From CAZWBR01 sp964632305 (GTDB lineage Bacteria > Bacteroidota > Bacteroidia > Bacteroidales > Prolixibacteraceae), in NCBI GenBank assembly GCA_964632305.1, contig CAZWBR010000016.1:11804-75803 (forward strand): a DNA stretch of 64,000 nt. Reading direction: 5' to 3'. Made by a program: the position numbers and the translations under genes. Below are positions 7,811 to 16,032 of the stretch, piece by piece. How positions within the stretch are numbered: position 1 is the first letter of the stretch; every line of letters starts with the position of its first letter. Below the pieces are notes generated by a model that saw only the letters and a list, made by a program, of their open reading frames with translations, did no database searches and was not told the DNA's origin.

Positions 7811-8407
7811 ATGGTTATTGATATTGTAAAATATGGTTCGTCTGTTCTTCGCCGGAAATGTGTTGAATTGACACCGGAGGAGCAAATCGATCAACTTATT
7901 GGCGATCTTTTTGAAACCGTCAAAAAAGCGGGAGGGATCGGATTGGCCGCGCCTCAAATTGGCTTGTCGAAGCAAATTTTTGTAATCGATACCTCCCCGT
8001 TGAAAAGTGCGGATCCTTCTATTGAGGAGGTTCAGGCTGTCTATATCAACCCGCGGATTGTTTGGAGGAGCGCTGAGCGGGCTGTTTACAGGGAAGGCTG
8101 TCTTAGTGTTCCGGGGATATTTGCCGATATTGAACGTCCGGAGAGGATAAGGGTGAGTTATCGGGATGAACAATTTGCAGAGCAGGAGAAAGAGCTTAAC
8201 GGGGTGGTCGCACGGATATTTCAGCACGAATATGACCATCTGAAAGGAATCCTGTTTATCGACAGGATGAGTTTTTTAAGGAAAAAATTTCTGTCATGCA
8301 AACTGAAGGAGATCAGGAAACAATCAAAATATAATATAAAGTTATCATGGATAAGAGCGATGCTATCAAAAAAACAAAATTACCTGATGTTGCAAACATT
8401 ATCGTAG
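7811..8407 (+). CDS. def: Peptide deformylase
   Basis: This 198-residue metalloenzyme removes the formyl group from nascent proteins. All three motifs are present: GIGLAAPQIG (residues 42-51), EGCLSVPG with metal ligand C97, and QHEYDHLKG with ligands H139 and H143. The conserved part ends near residue 175. The remaining 20 or so residues (KLSWIRAMLSKKQNYLMLQ) overlap the mrp reading frame for 61 bases and do not look like a normal deformylase end, so the original stop may have been lost by a frameshift. I chose the ATG at 7811; longer versions overlap the radical SAM gene. Its place in a metal-cluster operon is curious, since deformylase uses iron. Confidence 0.92.
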   Translation: MVIDIVKYGSSVLRRKCVELTPEEQIDQLIGDLFETVKKAGGIGLAAPQIGLSKQIFVIDTSPLKSADPSIEEVQAVYINPRIVWRSAERAVYREGCLSVPGIFADIERPERIRVSYRDEQFAEQEKELNGVVARIFQHEYDHLKGILFIDRMSFLRKKFLSCKLKEIRKQSKYNIKLSWIRAMLSKKQNYLMLQTLS

Positions 8408-9168
8408 TCGCCTCGGGTAAGGGAGGAGTCGGTAAATCGACGATAGCCGCGGGTTTGGCCATATCGTTGGCTAAGGAGGGGTATGAAACGGGACTGTTGG
8501 ATGCCGATATTTACGGTCCGTCGATCCCTACTCTTTTTGCCCTGGAGGATGGTCTACCCGGTGGTTGTGAGGTTGACGGGAAAAAGATGATTCTCCCCAA
8601 GGTTCGTTTTGGAATCAAGATCATGTCGATCGGTTTTTTTATTGATCCACGTCAGGCGATGTTGTGGAGAGGACCGATGGCCTCGAAAGGGGTAATGCAG
8701 TTGATTACTGAGACAAACTGGGGTAAACTGGATTACCTGATTATCGATACACCTCCCGGAACAGGTGATATTCATCTGACCTTGCTCCAGCAGTTTGAAA
8801 TTTCAGGGGCCTTGATCGTTACTACGCCACAGGCCATTGCGATCGATGATGTGCAGAAAGCCATTGTGATGTACCGGAATGAACATGTCGGTGTCCCGGT
8901 TTTGGGAATTGTGGAAAACATGTCGTGGTTCACGCCCTCAAAACATCAGGAGGAGCGCTATTTTCTTTTTGGACAAGGTGGAGGGAAAAGACTGGCTGAG
9001 GCTTTTCAGATCCCCCTGCTGGCTCAAATCCCGATGGACGAAACTATTTGTGCCAGTTGTGATGATGGGAAGCTGAACGGATTATTTAAGAGCGATGAAG
9101 TGAGAAGGGGTTTCAGTGAATTGGTCGACGGGGTTCTCGAGAAGACACAAATCGGAGAACGCCGGTAG
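8347..9168 (+). CDS. mrp: Mrp/NBP35-family Fe-S cluster carrier ATPase
   Basis: This 273-residue protein binds and delivers [4Fe-4S] clusters. It has a deviant Walker A VASGKGGVGKST near residues 21-32, LDADIYGPSIP as the family signature, LIIDTPPGTGD as Walker B, and a C-terminal ICASCDDGK with a CxxC that may bridge a cluster between subunits. Unlike many Mrp proteins it lacks an N-terminal DUF59 domain. It overlaps the end of def by 61 bases and is the last clear gene of the operon. Its co-occurrence with NifX-like, MinD-ferredoxin and DUF5320 genes matches ORP-like loci, where an Mrp-type protein carries the cluster. Confidence 0.9.
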   Translation: MDKSDAIKKTKLPDVANIIVVASGKGGVGKSTIAAGLAISLAKEGYETGLLDADIYGPSIPTLFALEDGLPGGCEVDGKKMILPKVRFGIKIMSIGFFIDPRQAMLWRGPMASKGVMQLITETNWGKLDYLIIDTPPGTGDIHLTLLQQFEISGALIVTTPQAIAIDDVQKAIVMYRNEHVGVPVLGIVENMSWFTPSKHQEERYFLFGQGGGKRLAEAFQIPLLAQIPMDETICASCDDGKLNGLFKSDEVRRGFSELVDGVLEKTQIGERR

Positions 9169-9412
9169 AGATCGTTTTTCAGGATGGGCATCCCATTCAG
9201 GCGTAGATTACCTTAAAGGCGAGGTTGAAAGCTTAACGGGTAAATGGTTGCTGGGATGGTGCTCTCTTCCTTATTTCAGAGAAGAACAGTCGTTGATTCA
9301 TGAGGTAGAGACCAGGTTCACTTTTGTGGAATAGGATCGTGAAGACATGGTGTTGAATAAGATTCTTTTTATTGGCAATGAGCAATACCAACAAAAAATA
9401 TTAAATTAGAAG

Positions 9413-9850
9413 ATGACAAAACAAGAGGTGGTTGATAAAGCAAAGTTATTGTTTGATGAGGGTTATGCCTGTTCACAATCAGTCCTTTTGGCCTTTTCGG
9501 ATCAATTTGATCTGGATGAACGGACGGCGAAACTGATTGCCTCAACTTTTGGAGGTGGTATGGGCCGTTTACGTCAGAAGTGCGGGGCAGTAACAGGTGG
9601 ATTCATGGTTTTAGGCTTGAAATATGGTAATTCTGATCCTAAAGATATGGAAACCAAATTGGCGGCTTACCGAAAAGTGCGGGAGTTGAACCATAAGGTA
9701 GAAGCGATCCATGGATGCAGCAATTGCGGGGAGATACTCAAGAAGTTTGCTTCGGAGCAAGAAGTGGAAGAGCGTAAGCATCACAAGATTATCTGCCGTA
9801 AGTTGGTAAGCGATGTTGCTGAGCAACTATACGATATGATTAATGATTAA
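9413..9850 (+). CDS. C_GCAxxG_C_C family redox protein
   Basis: This 145-residue protein has the pattern named for its family: GYACSQSVL, then CGAVTGGFMVLGLKYG, then HGCSNCGEIL, then IICRKLV. The conserved cysteines are thought to bind a metal or form a redox centre; the function is not established. Family members are found in anaerobes next to redox enzymes. Here it lies 15 bases before a flavoprotein with a rhodanese domain, so it is probably part of that thiol/persulfide redox module. The ATG at 9413 is the natural start. Confidence 0.85.
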   Translation: MTKQEVVDKAKLLFDEGYACSQSVLLAFSDQFDLDERTAKLIASTFGGGMGRLRQKCGAVTGGFMVLGLKYGNSDPKDMETKLAAYRKVRELNHKVEAIHGCSNCGEILKKFASEQEVEERKHHKIICRKLVSDVAEQLYDMIND

Positions 9851-9865
9851 CTAAAATTAAAGACG

Positions 9866-11560
9866 ATGAATCCGAAACGAATTATTGTAATTGGAGGATC
9901 GGCGGCCGGGCCCAAGGCTGCTTCGAGAGCACGCCGTATGGATGAAAATGCTGAGATCACGATTTTTCAGAAGGCTTCGGACCTTTCGATGGCCTCCTGT
10001 GGTTATCCATATTACATCGGAGGATTCTTTGATGATCGGGACCAACTGTTGTGCTCACCGGCTGGCGTGGTACGTGATTCCAGATTTTTTTGGAATGCGA
10101 AGAAGATCACGACGCGGGTCAATACCGAAGTCACCTCGATCGACCGGGCGCGTAAAACGATTGAATATCGTGATTTAATCACAGGGGAAAATGGAAGTGC
10201 CGAATATGATAAGCTGGTCATCGCTATGGGGGCAACACCACGAAAGCCTCCGGTAGCCGGGATAGAGTTGGAAGGGGTTACCACGCTTCAGTCGTTGCCC
10301 GATGCCGATTATTTACGGAAAGTGCACGATGAAGGGACGATCCGTAAAGCGGTGGTCATCGGCGGCGGGTTGATCGGAATCGAGACCTGCGAAGCGCTTC
10401 ATCTGGCCGGGATTGAGATCACCCTGATTGAATTGTTGCCTCAGTTGCTCACTTTTCTGGATAAGAAGATGGCCAAGCTGGTGGAGAAATATGTCATGAC
10501 CAAGGCTAATGTGATCTTGGAGAATGGAGTTTCTTCTTTTATCGGGGAGAACGGAAAACTGACCGCGGTAAGGTTGCAGAATGGAACGGAAATTCCTTGT
10601 GAGTTGGCGGTTATCGCCGTTGGTGTGATCCCCAATACCGGATTGGCCGTCAGGGCCGGTTTACCGGTTGGACAAACGGGAGGCCTTAAGGTGAATGAAT
10701 ATATGCAGACCCTTGATCCCGATATATATGCCGTGGGGGACTGTGTGGAAATTCCGCATCTTATCACCGGAAATACGGTACATGCCCCCTATGGGGATTT
10801 GGCCAACCTTCAGGGCCGGGTAGCTGGCGAAAACGTGATCTCGGGCAACGTGGCCAAATTTCAGGGAACCATCCAAACTGGAATCTGTAAGGTGTTTGAC
10901 TATGGTGTTGGAGCTACCGGGTTGTCGAAAAAGAATTGCCTTAAAGCAGGCTTTTCCGATATTGAAACGGTGGTGAACGCCAGTCTCGATAAACCTGGGT
11001 TTATGCAGGGAAAATTGTTGATTACTAAACTTATCGCTGAGAGGAAGAGTGGTCTGATTTTAGGGGCCCAAGTAATCGGTCCCGGTGATGTGAGTAAACA
11101 GGTCGCGATTTGGGCGATGGCCATCAAAGGAAAGCTTACCGTTGAAGATATGATTAATGCCGATCTTCCCTATGCTCCGCCTTATTCATTAGCCATTGAT
11201 CATAGCATTGCCACGGCCCATATATTACAGAACAAGTTACGTGGTTTATTTTCCGGTCTTTCCTCCGAGCAGTTGCGTGAGAAGTTGAAGGCAGGGGAGC
11301 CGATGGTGCTGTTGGATGTCCGTAATCCGAATGAATATGAACAGATGAGGCTGGGCATTGGCGAGAAACTGATCCCGTTGGGACAGTTGCGTAAACGGAT
11401 CGATGAGTTGCCGGAGGATAAGAACAGTGAGATTATCACTTGGTGTAAGATCTCCTTACGGGGTTACGAGGCGGCCCTTATCCTTCGGGCCAATGGTTAC
11501 AGCAATGTAAAAGTGCTGGAAGGCGGCATAATGGCATGGCCATATAAAAGGGAGAAATAA
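9866..11560 (+). CDS. CoA-disulfide reductase-like FAD oxidoreductase with C-terminal rhodanese domain
   Basis: This 564-residue protein combines a pyridine nucleotide-disulfide oxidoreductase (FAD site IIVIGGSAAG, residues 6-15; NAD site VVIGGGLIGIE near 155; FAD site IYAVGDC near 295) with a rhodanese domain from about 455. The redox-active cysteine is C45 in MASCGYPYYIGG. The rhodanese has a persulfide-forming C527 in TWCKISLRG. The same layout is known from CoA-disulfide reductases and NADH-dependent persulfide/polysulfide reductases. It ends 3 bases before hdrC. It may replace the usual flavoprotein HdrA in feeding electrons to the HdrCB pair, which is inference from gene order. Confidence 0.9.
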   Translation: MNPKRIIVIGGSAAGPKAASRARRMDENAEITIFQKASDLSMASCGYPYYIGGFFDDRDQLLCSPAGVVRDSRFFWNAKKITTRVNTEVTSIDRARKTIEYRDLITGENGSAEYDKLVIAMGATPRKPPVAGIELEGVTTLQSLPDADYLRKVHDEGTIRKAVVIGGGLIGIETCEALHLAGIEITLIELLPQLLTFLDKKMAKLVEKYVMTKANVILENGVSSFIGENGKLTAVRLQNGTEIPCELAVIAVGVIPNTGLAVRAGLPVGQTGGLKVNEYMQTLDPDIYAVGDCVEIPHLITGNTVHAPYGDLANLQGRVAGENVISGNVAKFQGTIQTGICKVFDYGVGATGLSKKNCLKAGFSDIETVVNASLDKPGFMQGKLLITKLIAERKSGLILGAQVIGPGDVSKQVAIWAMAIKGKLTVEDMINADLPYAPPYSLAIDHSIATAHILQNKLRGLFSGLSSEQLREKLKAGEPMVLLDVRNPNEYEQMRLGIGEKLIPLGQLRKRIDELPEDKNSEIITWCKISLRGYEAALILRANGYSNVKVLEGGIMAWPYKREK

Positions 11561-11563
11561 AAG

Positions 11564-12259
11564 ATGAATCTCTTCAGTGAATTGCGGAGCGATATCCGGT
11601 TTATAGAGGGTTTAAACAACTGTATCAATTGTGGGGTATGCACGGCTATTTGTCCGGCTGCTGCCGTTTATGACTATGACCCCAGGGTGATCATGGATAT
11701 CGTGCAGGGTGGCGATGAGGCTGAACTTGAGCGACTATTAAAGAGCGATACGATCTGGTATTGCGGCGAATGTCTGTCGTGTAAGACGCGGTGTCCAAGA
11801 GGCAATGCTCCCGGTTATATTATCCAGTCGTTAAGGGCTTTGTCGATCAGGAGCGGACTTTATATGGAGAGTAAGGAAGGTCCTAAACAGTTGGCCCTGA
11901 AACGTACAGTTGGCGATCATATCCTGAAGTATGGTTATTGTGTATATATCGACGAGGTAGATACGGGCCTGTATCCGGAGCAGGGACCGGTCTGGGAGTG
12001 GTTCAGGCAAAACCGGGAAGAGGTTCTGAAACGCCTTGGAGCAAGCTATCGGCAGGATCGGAGCGGTACCTTGCGTCAGATTCCACGGGAGTCGCTTGAA
12101 GATTTGAAAAAGCTCTTTGATGCCACCGGAGCAACCGAGAGTTTCGAAAAGATGGAAATCGCCGCCTTCCTGAAAGCTGATGAATTAAATATTGAATTTA
12201 AACAGAACGGGAAGGATGCCTACTTCGAATACCTGTATAACGGGGAGGAGAAGGAATAA
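11564..12259 (+). CDS. hdrC: Heterodisulfide reductase subunit C-like 4Fe-4S protein
   Basis: This 231-residue protein has two [4Fe-4S] motifs: C20-x2-C23-x2-C26-x3-C30 (NCINCGVCTAICP) and C67-x2-C70-x2-C73-x3-C77 (YCGECLSCKTRCP). This is the arrangement of HdrC, which passes electrons to the catalytic HdrB. The C-terminal 130 residues are longer than in methanogen HdrC and have no recognised motif. The gene begins 3 bases after the flavoprotein-rhodanese gene. HdrB is encoded two genes downstream. In bacteria such Hdr-like proteins act in disulfide, persulfide or other thiol redox reactions; no coenzyme M/B pathway is visible in the window. Confidence 0.85.
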   Translation: MNLFSELRSDIRFIEGLNNCINCGVCTAICPAAAVYDYDPRVIMDIVQGGDEAELERLLKSDTIWYCGECLSCKTRCPRGNAPGYIIQSLRALSIRSGLYMESKEGPKQLALKRTVGDHILKYGYCVYIDEVDTGLYPEQGPVWEWFRQNREEVLKRLGASYRQDRSGTLRQIPRESLEDLKKLFDATGATESFEKMEIAAFLKADELNIEFKQNGKDAYFEYLYNGEEKE

Positions 12260-12287
12260 GGGGGTGTATGATTGTATTGGATTAACA

Positions 12288-12812
12288 ATGTTGGGAATGA
12301 AAGGTTTTGTACAGGTCTACACCGGAAATGGGAAAGGGAAGAGCACTGCTGCGCTGGGATTGGCTTTAAGAGCGGTGGGAGCCGGTAAACGGGTCTATTT
12401 TGCCCAGTTTGTTAAGGGAAAACCCTACTCTGAGATGAAGGCAATCAAACTATTGAGCCCGTCTATCGAGTTATGTCAATATGGGCGTGGCTGTTTCATC
12501 TATGATGAACCTAGTCCGGACGATATTGAGGCCGCCCGCAACGGATTGGCTGAAGCTGCCCGTATCATCGGGAAAGGAGCTTATGATCTGGTTGTTCTGG
12601 ACGAAGCAACGATAGCTGTTTACTTTCATCTATTTACGACCCGGGAGTTGATAGATGTAATTAGGAAGAAACCTGAAACAATGGAAATAGTGGTGACGGG
12701 GCGTTATGCGTCGGAAGAGCTGATTGACTTTGCCGATCTGGTCACTGAGATGAAAGAGATCAAACATTATTATACTTTGGGGATAGAAGCACGGGAAGGA
12801 ATTGAATTTTGA
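12288..12812 (+). CDS. Cob(I)alamin adenosyltransferase (CobO/BtuR type), second copy
   Basis: This 174-residue enzyme has P-loop YTGNGKGKST, Walker B VVLDEAT, TGRYASEELIDFADLVTEM and the terminal EAREGIEF, all CobO/BtuR landmarks. It is closer to the family consensus than the first copy at 267. Two in-frame ATGs are possible, 12288 and 12297; the second gives the common family start MKGFVQVYTG, and neither has a clear ribosome binding site. It sits between hdrC and hdrB, an odd place for a cobalamin gene. Either it was inserted into the redox operon or the P-loop enzyme serves a corrinoid used with it. Confidence 0.88.
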   Translation: MLGMKGFVQVYTGNGKGKSTAALGLALRAVGAGKRVYFAQFVKGKPYSEMKAIKLLSPSIELCQYGRGCFIYDEPSPDDIEAARNGLAEAARIIGKGAYDLVVLDEATIAVYFHLFTTRELIDVIRKKPETMEIVVTGRYASEELIDFADLVTEMKEIKHYYTLGIEAREGIEF

Positions 12813-12833
12813 TTATAGAGAAAGAGGTGTAGT

Positions 12834-13904
12834 ATGAATAGACAAAGGAACCTGAATTGGGAGTCATACCAGAAGGAGATCGCTGAGGATCATTACTATT
12901 TTGCCCGAAGTTGTATTAGACAGAATTTTTTCCCGGCGGCCGAAGAGATTTATTTAAAGATCATAGGGGAGGTTTTAGGTAAGGATATCTATGATGATTC
13001 GCGCCAAACAACCTGCACGGGAATCGCTTATCATTCAGGTATTCTGCCCGTGGAGACCACTATGGCGGTTGTTGCACGACAATTTGCATTAATGACTGAA
13101 GCCGGGTATGAGAATTTTGTCTGTTCATGTGTTACCTCTTTCGGGATCTATTGCGAAGTGGTTGAAACCTGGAAACATTTTCCGGAGAAAGAAAAAGAGA
13201 TAAGGGCTATTTTAAAAAAGAGTACAGGGAAGGATTTTAAGGTTCCGCGAAATCTGGTCCACGCCAGTGACCTGATCTATAAATTTAGGCATGAGATAGG
13301 GGCAAAGGCCAGGCATCGGCTCGTCGACCGGATTACCGGTTCGCCATTGAAGATCGTGGATCATATCGGGTGCCATTACGCGAAGATCTTTCCGGAGAAA
13401 GGGATTGGAGGGGCAGAGTTTCCCTACGTATTGGCTGGATTGATTGATGAATGGGGAGGGGTGCAGGTGGATTATCCGGAACGGCGTCACTGTTGTGGTT
13501 TTGGGTTCCGGCAGTATCTGCTTAAGTCGAACCGCGGCTATTCGATCAGCAATTCGAAGAGGAAATTTGATTCGATGCTCCCTTTCCATCCTGATTTAAT
13601 TATTGCCAACTGTCCCGGATGTACTTTTTTCATGGATCGATGGCAATATGTTATTGGCGAAATGGAGGGGGTCACCTATGGGGAAAACGGTTATGGGATT
13701 CCGGTTCTGACCTATGAAGAACTGGCGGGCTTGTTATTAGGTATCGATCCCTGGGATCTTGGGCTACAATTGCATCAGGTGGCTGTGGAGCCCTTGCTGG
13801 ATAAGTTGGGAATAGTTTACGATCGGGAAGCAAAATTCAAGGGACTAAATGGTCAAGATTTGGGGAAGCCGGTTAACCCTTCTGTTTTAAGACAAGAAAT
13901 GTAA
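12834..13904 (+). CDS. hdrB: Heterodisulfide reductase subunit B-like CCG-domain protein
   Basis: This 356-residue protein has two cysteine-rich CCG-type domains. The first includes TTCTGIAYHSGILP and the FVCSCVTSFGIYCE segment. The second includes IGCHYAKIFPE, RHCCGFGFR and NCPGCTFFMDRW. In methanogen HdrB these bind non-cubane [4Fe-4S] clusters that cleave disulfides. The N-terminal 50 residues and the long C-terminal tail are extra. A ribosome binding site (GAAAGAGGTG) lies just before the ATG. It is the last gene of the redox operon and faces yidC across a bidirectional terminator. The true substrate could be a low-molecular-weight disulfide, a persulfide or a protein. Confidence 0.82.
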   Translation: MNRQRNLNWESYQKEIAEDHYYFARSCIRQNFFPAAEEIYLKIIGEVLGKDIYDDSRQTTCTGIAYHSGILPVETTMAVVARQFALMTEAGYENFVCSCVTSFGIYCEVVETWKHFPEKEKEIRAILKKSTGKDFKVPRNLVHASDLIYKFRHEIGAKARHRLVDRITGSPLKIVDHIGCHYAKIFPEKGIGGAEFPYVLAGLIDEWGGVQVDYPERRHCCGFGFRQYLLKSNRGYSISNSKRKFDSMLPFHPDLIIANCPGCTFFMDRWQYVIGEMEGVTYGENGYGIPVLTYEELAGLLLGIDPWDLGLQLHQVAVEPLLDKLGIVYDREAKFKGLNGQDLGKPVNPSVLRQEM

Positions 13905-14028
13905 TCACTTATGGTTGAATAATATATAAATTACATAAGTTACTGACCAAATATTCTTGATAAAAATTAGGTGTTGAATTGGCGATAGTGGTGAGGGGAC
14001 TTGTACATTCGATTAACCATATAAATTG

Positions 14029-14067
14029 AAAAAAGGTGTCACATGATATTTTGTGACACCTTTTTTT
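14029..14067. terminator. Bidirectional terminator between hdrB and yidC
   Basis: A perfect 9-bp stem GGTGTCACA/TGTGACACC (14035-14043 with 14052-14060) is flanked by six A on the left and seven T on the right, so it works on both strands for these convergent genes. Confidence 0.88.
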
Positions 14068-14084
14068 ATTACTCAAGAGATTGG

Positions 14085-16016
14085 TTATCTTTTTCTTGAT
14101 TGCATGCTCTGTTGTTTAGCCATTTCTTCCAGACGTTCCTGGAATTTTGATTTTTTAACCGGCATTTTCTGTTTGGCTTTTAGTTGTGCATGGATTGCTT
14201 CTTCGTTGATCGCTTTTTTAAAGATATACATCTGAACAAAGCTAAGGATCAGTGAATAGAAGTAATACAAACTTAAACCAGCTGCATAACTGTTAAAGAT
14301 GAAGAGGAACATGACCGGCATCAGGTACATCATGGTTTTCATACCGGGCATTTGCTGGCTGCTGGCAGCTCCCATTTCATTGTTGTATCGTACATACAGG
14401 ATATTGGCAACAGTCATCAGCAGACAGAAAAGGCTCACATGGTTGCCAAAGCCAAACGGGATGGAAAATGGCAGGGTCATGATGGAATCGTAGGTCGAGA
14501 GGTCGCTGGCCCAGAGGAAGCTCTCCTGACGCAGTTCAATTGAGATAGGGAAGAAATAGAACATTGAAACCAGGATCGGCATCTGGAACAATAAAGGCAA
14601 GCAACCACCCAACGGATTAACACCGGCTTTTTTATACAAGGCCATGACAGCTTGTTGCGATTCCAATTTTTTATCTTCCGGATATTTCTTTTGGATTTCG
14701 TCGATTTCCGGTTTCAATAATCTCATTTTCGCCTGGCCTATATATGATTTATAGGTAAAAGGGACAATGATTATTTTGATATAAATTGTCAAGAGCAAAA
14801 TGATCAAACCAAAATTGCCAATATAACGGCGCAGGAAGTCGAATGCCGGAATAACAATATATTTGTTTACCCAACCGATGATCGTCCATCCAAGGGCTAG
14901 TTCTTCGTCGAGATTAAGCTTGTATTGCTTTAAGGTATTATATTGGTTCGGGCCAAAGTAAAACCTGGCGGGAAATATTTCATCACCTTTTGTATCGAGT
15001 GGGATCGTCAGATCGGCTGACATGTTGGAGACAAAGAGAGAATCTTCAGCCCTTTTTTCAGTAGTCACCTGTCCATTTAAGAAGGCGTTATCAGCAACCA
15101 ATACCGAGGAAAAAAACTGTTGTTTGAAACTGACCCATTTTACGCGGGTAGTAAGTGACTTGGATTCCGATTTATCCGGGCTGATTTTATCAACTTCGTC
15201 CTCATGAAATTTATAATAGACCGTTGAATAGCGGTTTTCTCCAAATTTTGACATTTTTTCCTGACGCGGCATCTGGACAGCCCATGCAAAATTGATGTAT
15301 TCAGAATTGGCTCCAGCGACTTTTTTTAGCCCGGAAGTATGAATATCAAAGCCAACCATATAAGAATTGTGCTTCAGGGTATAGACATACTCTACAAAAA
15401 CCCCGTCGCCAACATCGAGCTTCATGGAAAGCGATTTCGACTCACCCTTATTATCGGCATCGAATTTTTCACGGCCTTCTTTACCGGTTGGTACTGCAGG
15501 ACCATTTACTGTAACGGAGGATTCGTTTACAGAAGGAACAAAAAAGAAATTATCAGTCTGGATACTCTTATTTTGTGCGAAGAAGTTCAATCCAAAACGG
15601 TTGTTATTGCCTTCGAAAAGGACAAGTGGCTGTCCGTTATATCTTTTATATCCTTTCAGTTCAACAGAATAAATTTTACCTCCCTTGGTTGAAACAACAA
15701 TTTTCATCAGGTTGTTCTCAAGGATGATAAACTTTTCTTCTCCCTGGGCTGCAGCTCCGAAAACTCCGTAAAGGTTGCGCAATTGATTCTCAATATTACT
15801 CGCTGCCGCAGAGTCGGATAGTTGTTCTATAGCAGGGGTTTGCTCAAGGGATGCTTGCTTTTCGGTCACGGAAGCCCGATTGGCTTCGACCTGAGCTATA
15901 GAGTCCCTTCGTTGTTTGAGAGCATCAATTTCCTTTTGAGAGGGTTTGTTGAAATAGCTGAAAGTTATCAGAATCACGAAAATCAGGACGAGGCCTGTGA
16001 CGGTATTTTTATCCAT
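14085..16016 (-). CDS. yidC: Membrane protein insertase YidC
   Basis: This 643-residue inner-membrane protein inserts and folds membrane proteins, alone or with Sec. The N-terminal membrane anchor is at about residues 5-20 (VTGLVLIFVILITFSYF), followed by a large periplasmic beta-domain to about 370, then the conserved Oxa1 core (FGLIILLLTIYIKIIIVPF; GGCLPLLFQMPILVSMFYF) with five transmembrane helices. The tail is basic (KKSKFQERLEEMAKQQ), as expected for ribosome contact. Length is normal for Bacteroidota. It follows pyrG on the minus strand after 16 bases, so the two are likely cotranscribed. Confidence 0.97.
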   Translation of the reverse strand: MDKNTVTGLVLIFVILITFSYFNKPSQKEIDALKQRRDSIAQVEANRASVTEKQASLEQTPAIEQLSDSAAASNIENQLRNLYGVFGAAAQGEEKFIILENNLMKIVVSTKGGKIYSVELKGYKRYNGQPLVLFEGNNNRFGLNFFAQNKSIQTDNFFFVPSVNESSVTVNGPAVPTGKEGREKFDADNKGESKSLSMKLDVGDGVFVEYVYTLKHNSYMVGFDIHTSGLKKVAGANSEYINFAWAVQMPRQEKMSKFGENRYSTVYYKFHEDEVDKISPDKSESKSLTTRVKWVSFKQQFFSSVLVADNAFLNGQVTTEKRAEDSLFVSNMSADLTIPLDTKGDEIFPARFYFGPNQYNTLKQYKLNLDEELALGWTIIGWVNKYIVIPAFDFLRRYIGNFGLIILLLTIYIKIIIVPFTYKSYIGQAKMRLLKPEIDEIQKKYPEDKKLESQQAVMALYKKAGVNPLGGCLPLLFQMPILVSMFYFFPISIELRQESFLWASDLSTYDSIMTLPFSIPFGFGNHVSLFCLLMTVANILYVRYNNEMGAASSQQMPGMKTMMYLMPVMFLFIFNSYAAGLSLYYFYSLILSFVQMYIFKKAINEEAIHAQLKAKQKMPVKKSKFQERLEEMAKQQSMQSRKR

Positions 16017-16032
16017 AAATCAAATAGAGATA

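Noticed and set aside
9116..9334. Plus-strand 72-codon open frame overlapping the end of mrp
   Set aside because: It overlaps mrp by about 50 bases, has no ribosome binding site and no recognisable motif. It may be chance, though the gap 9169-9412 is otherwise unexplained.
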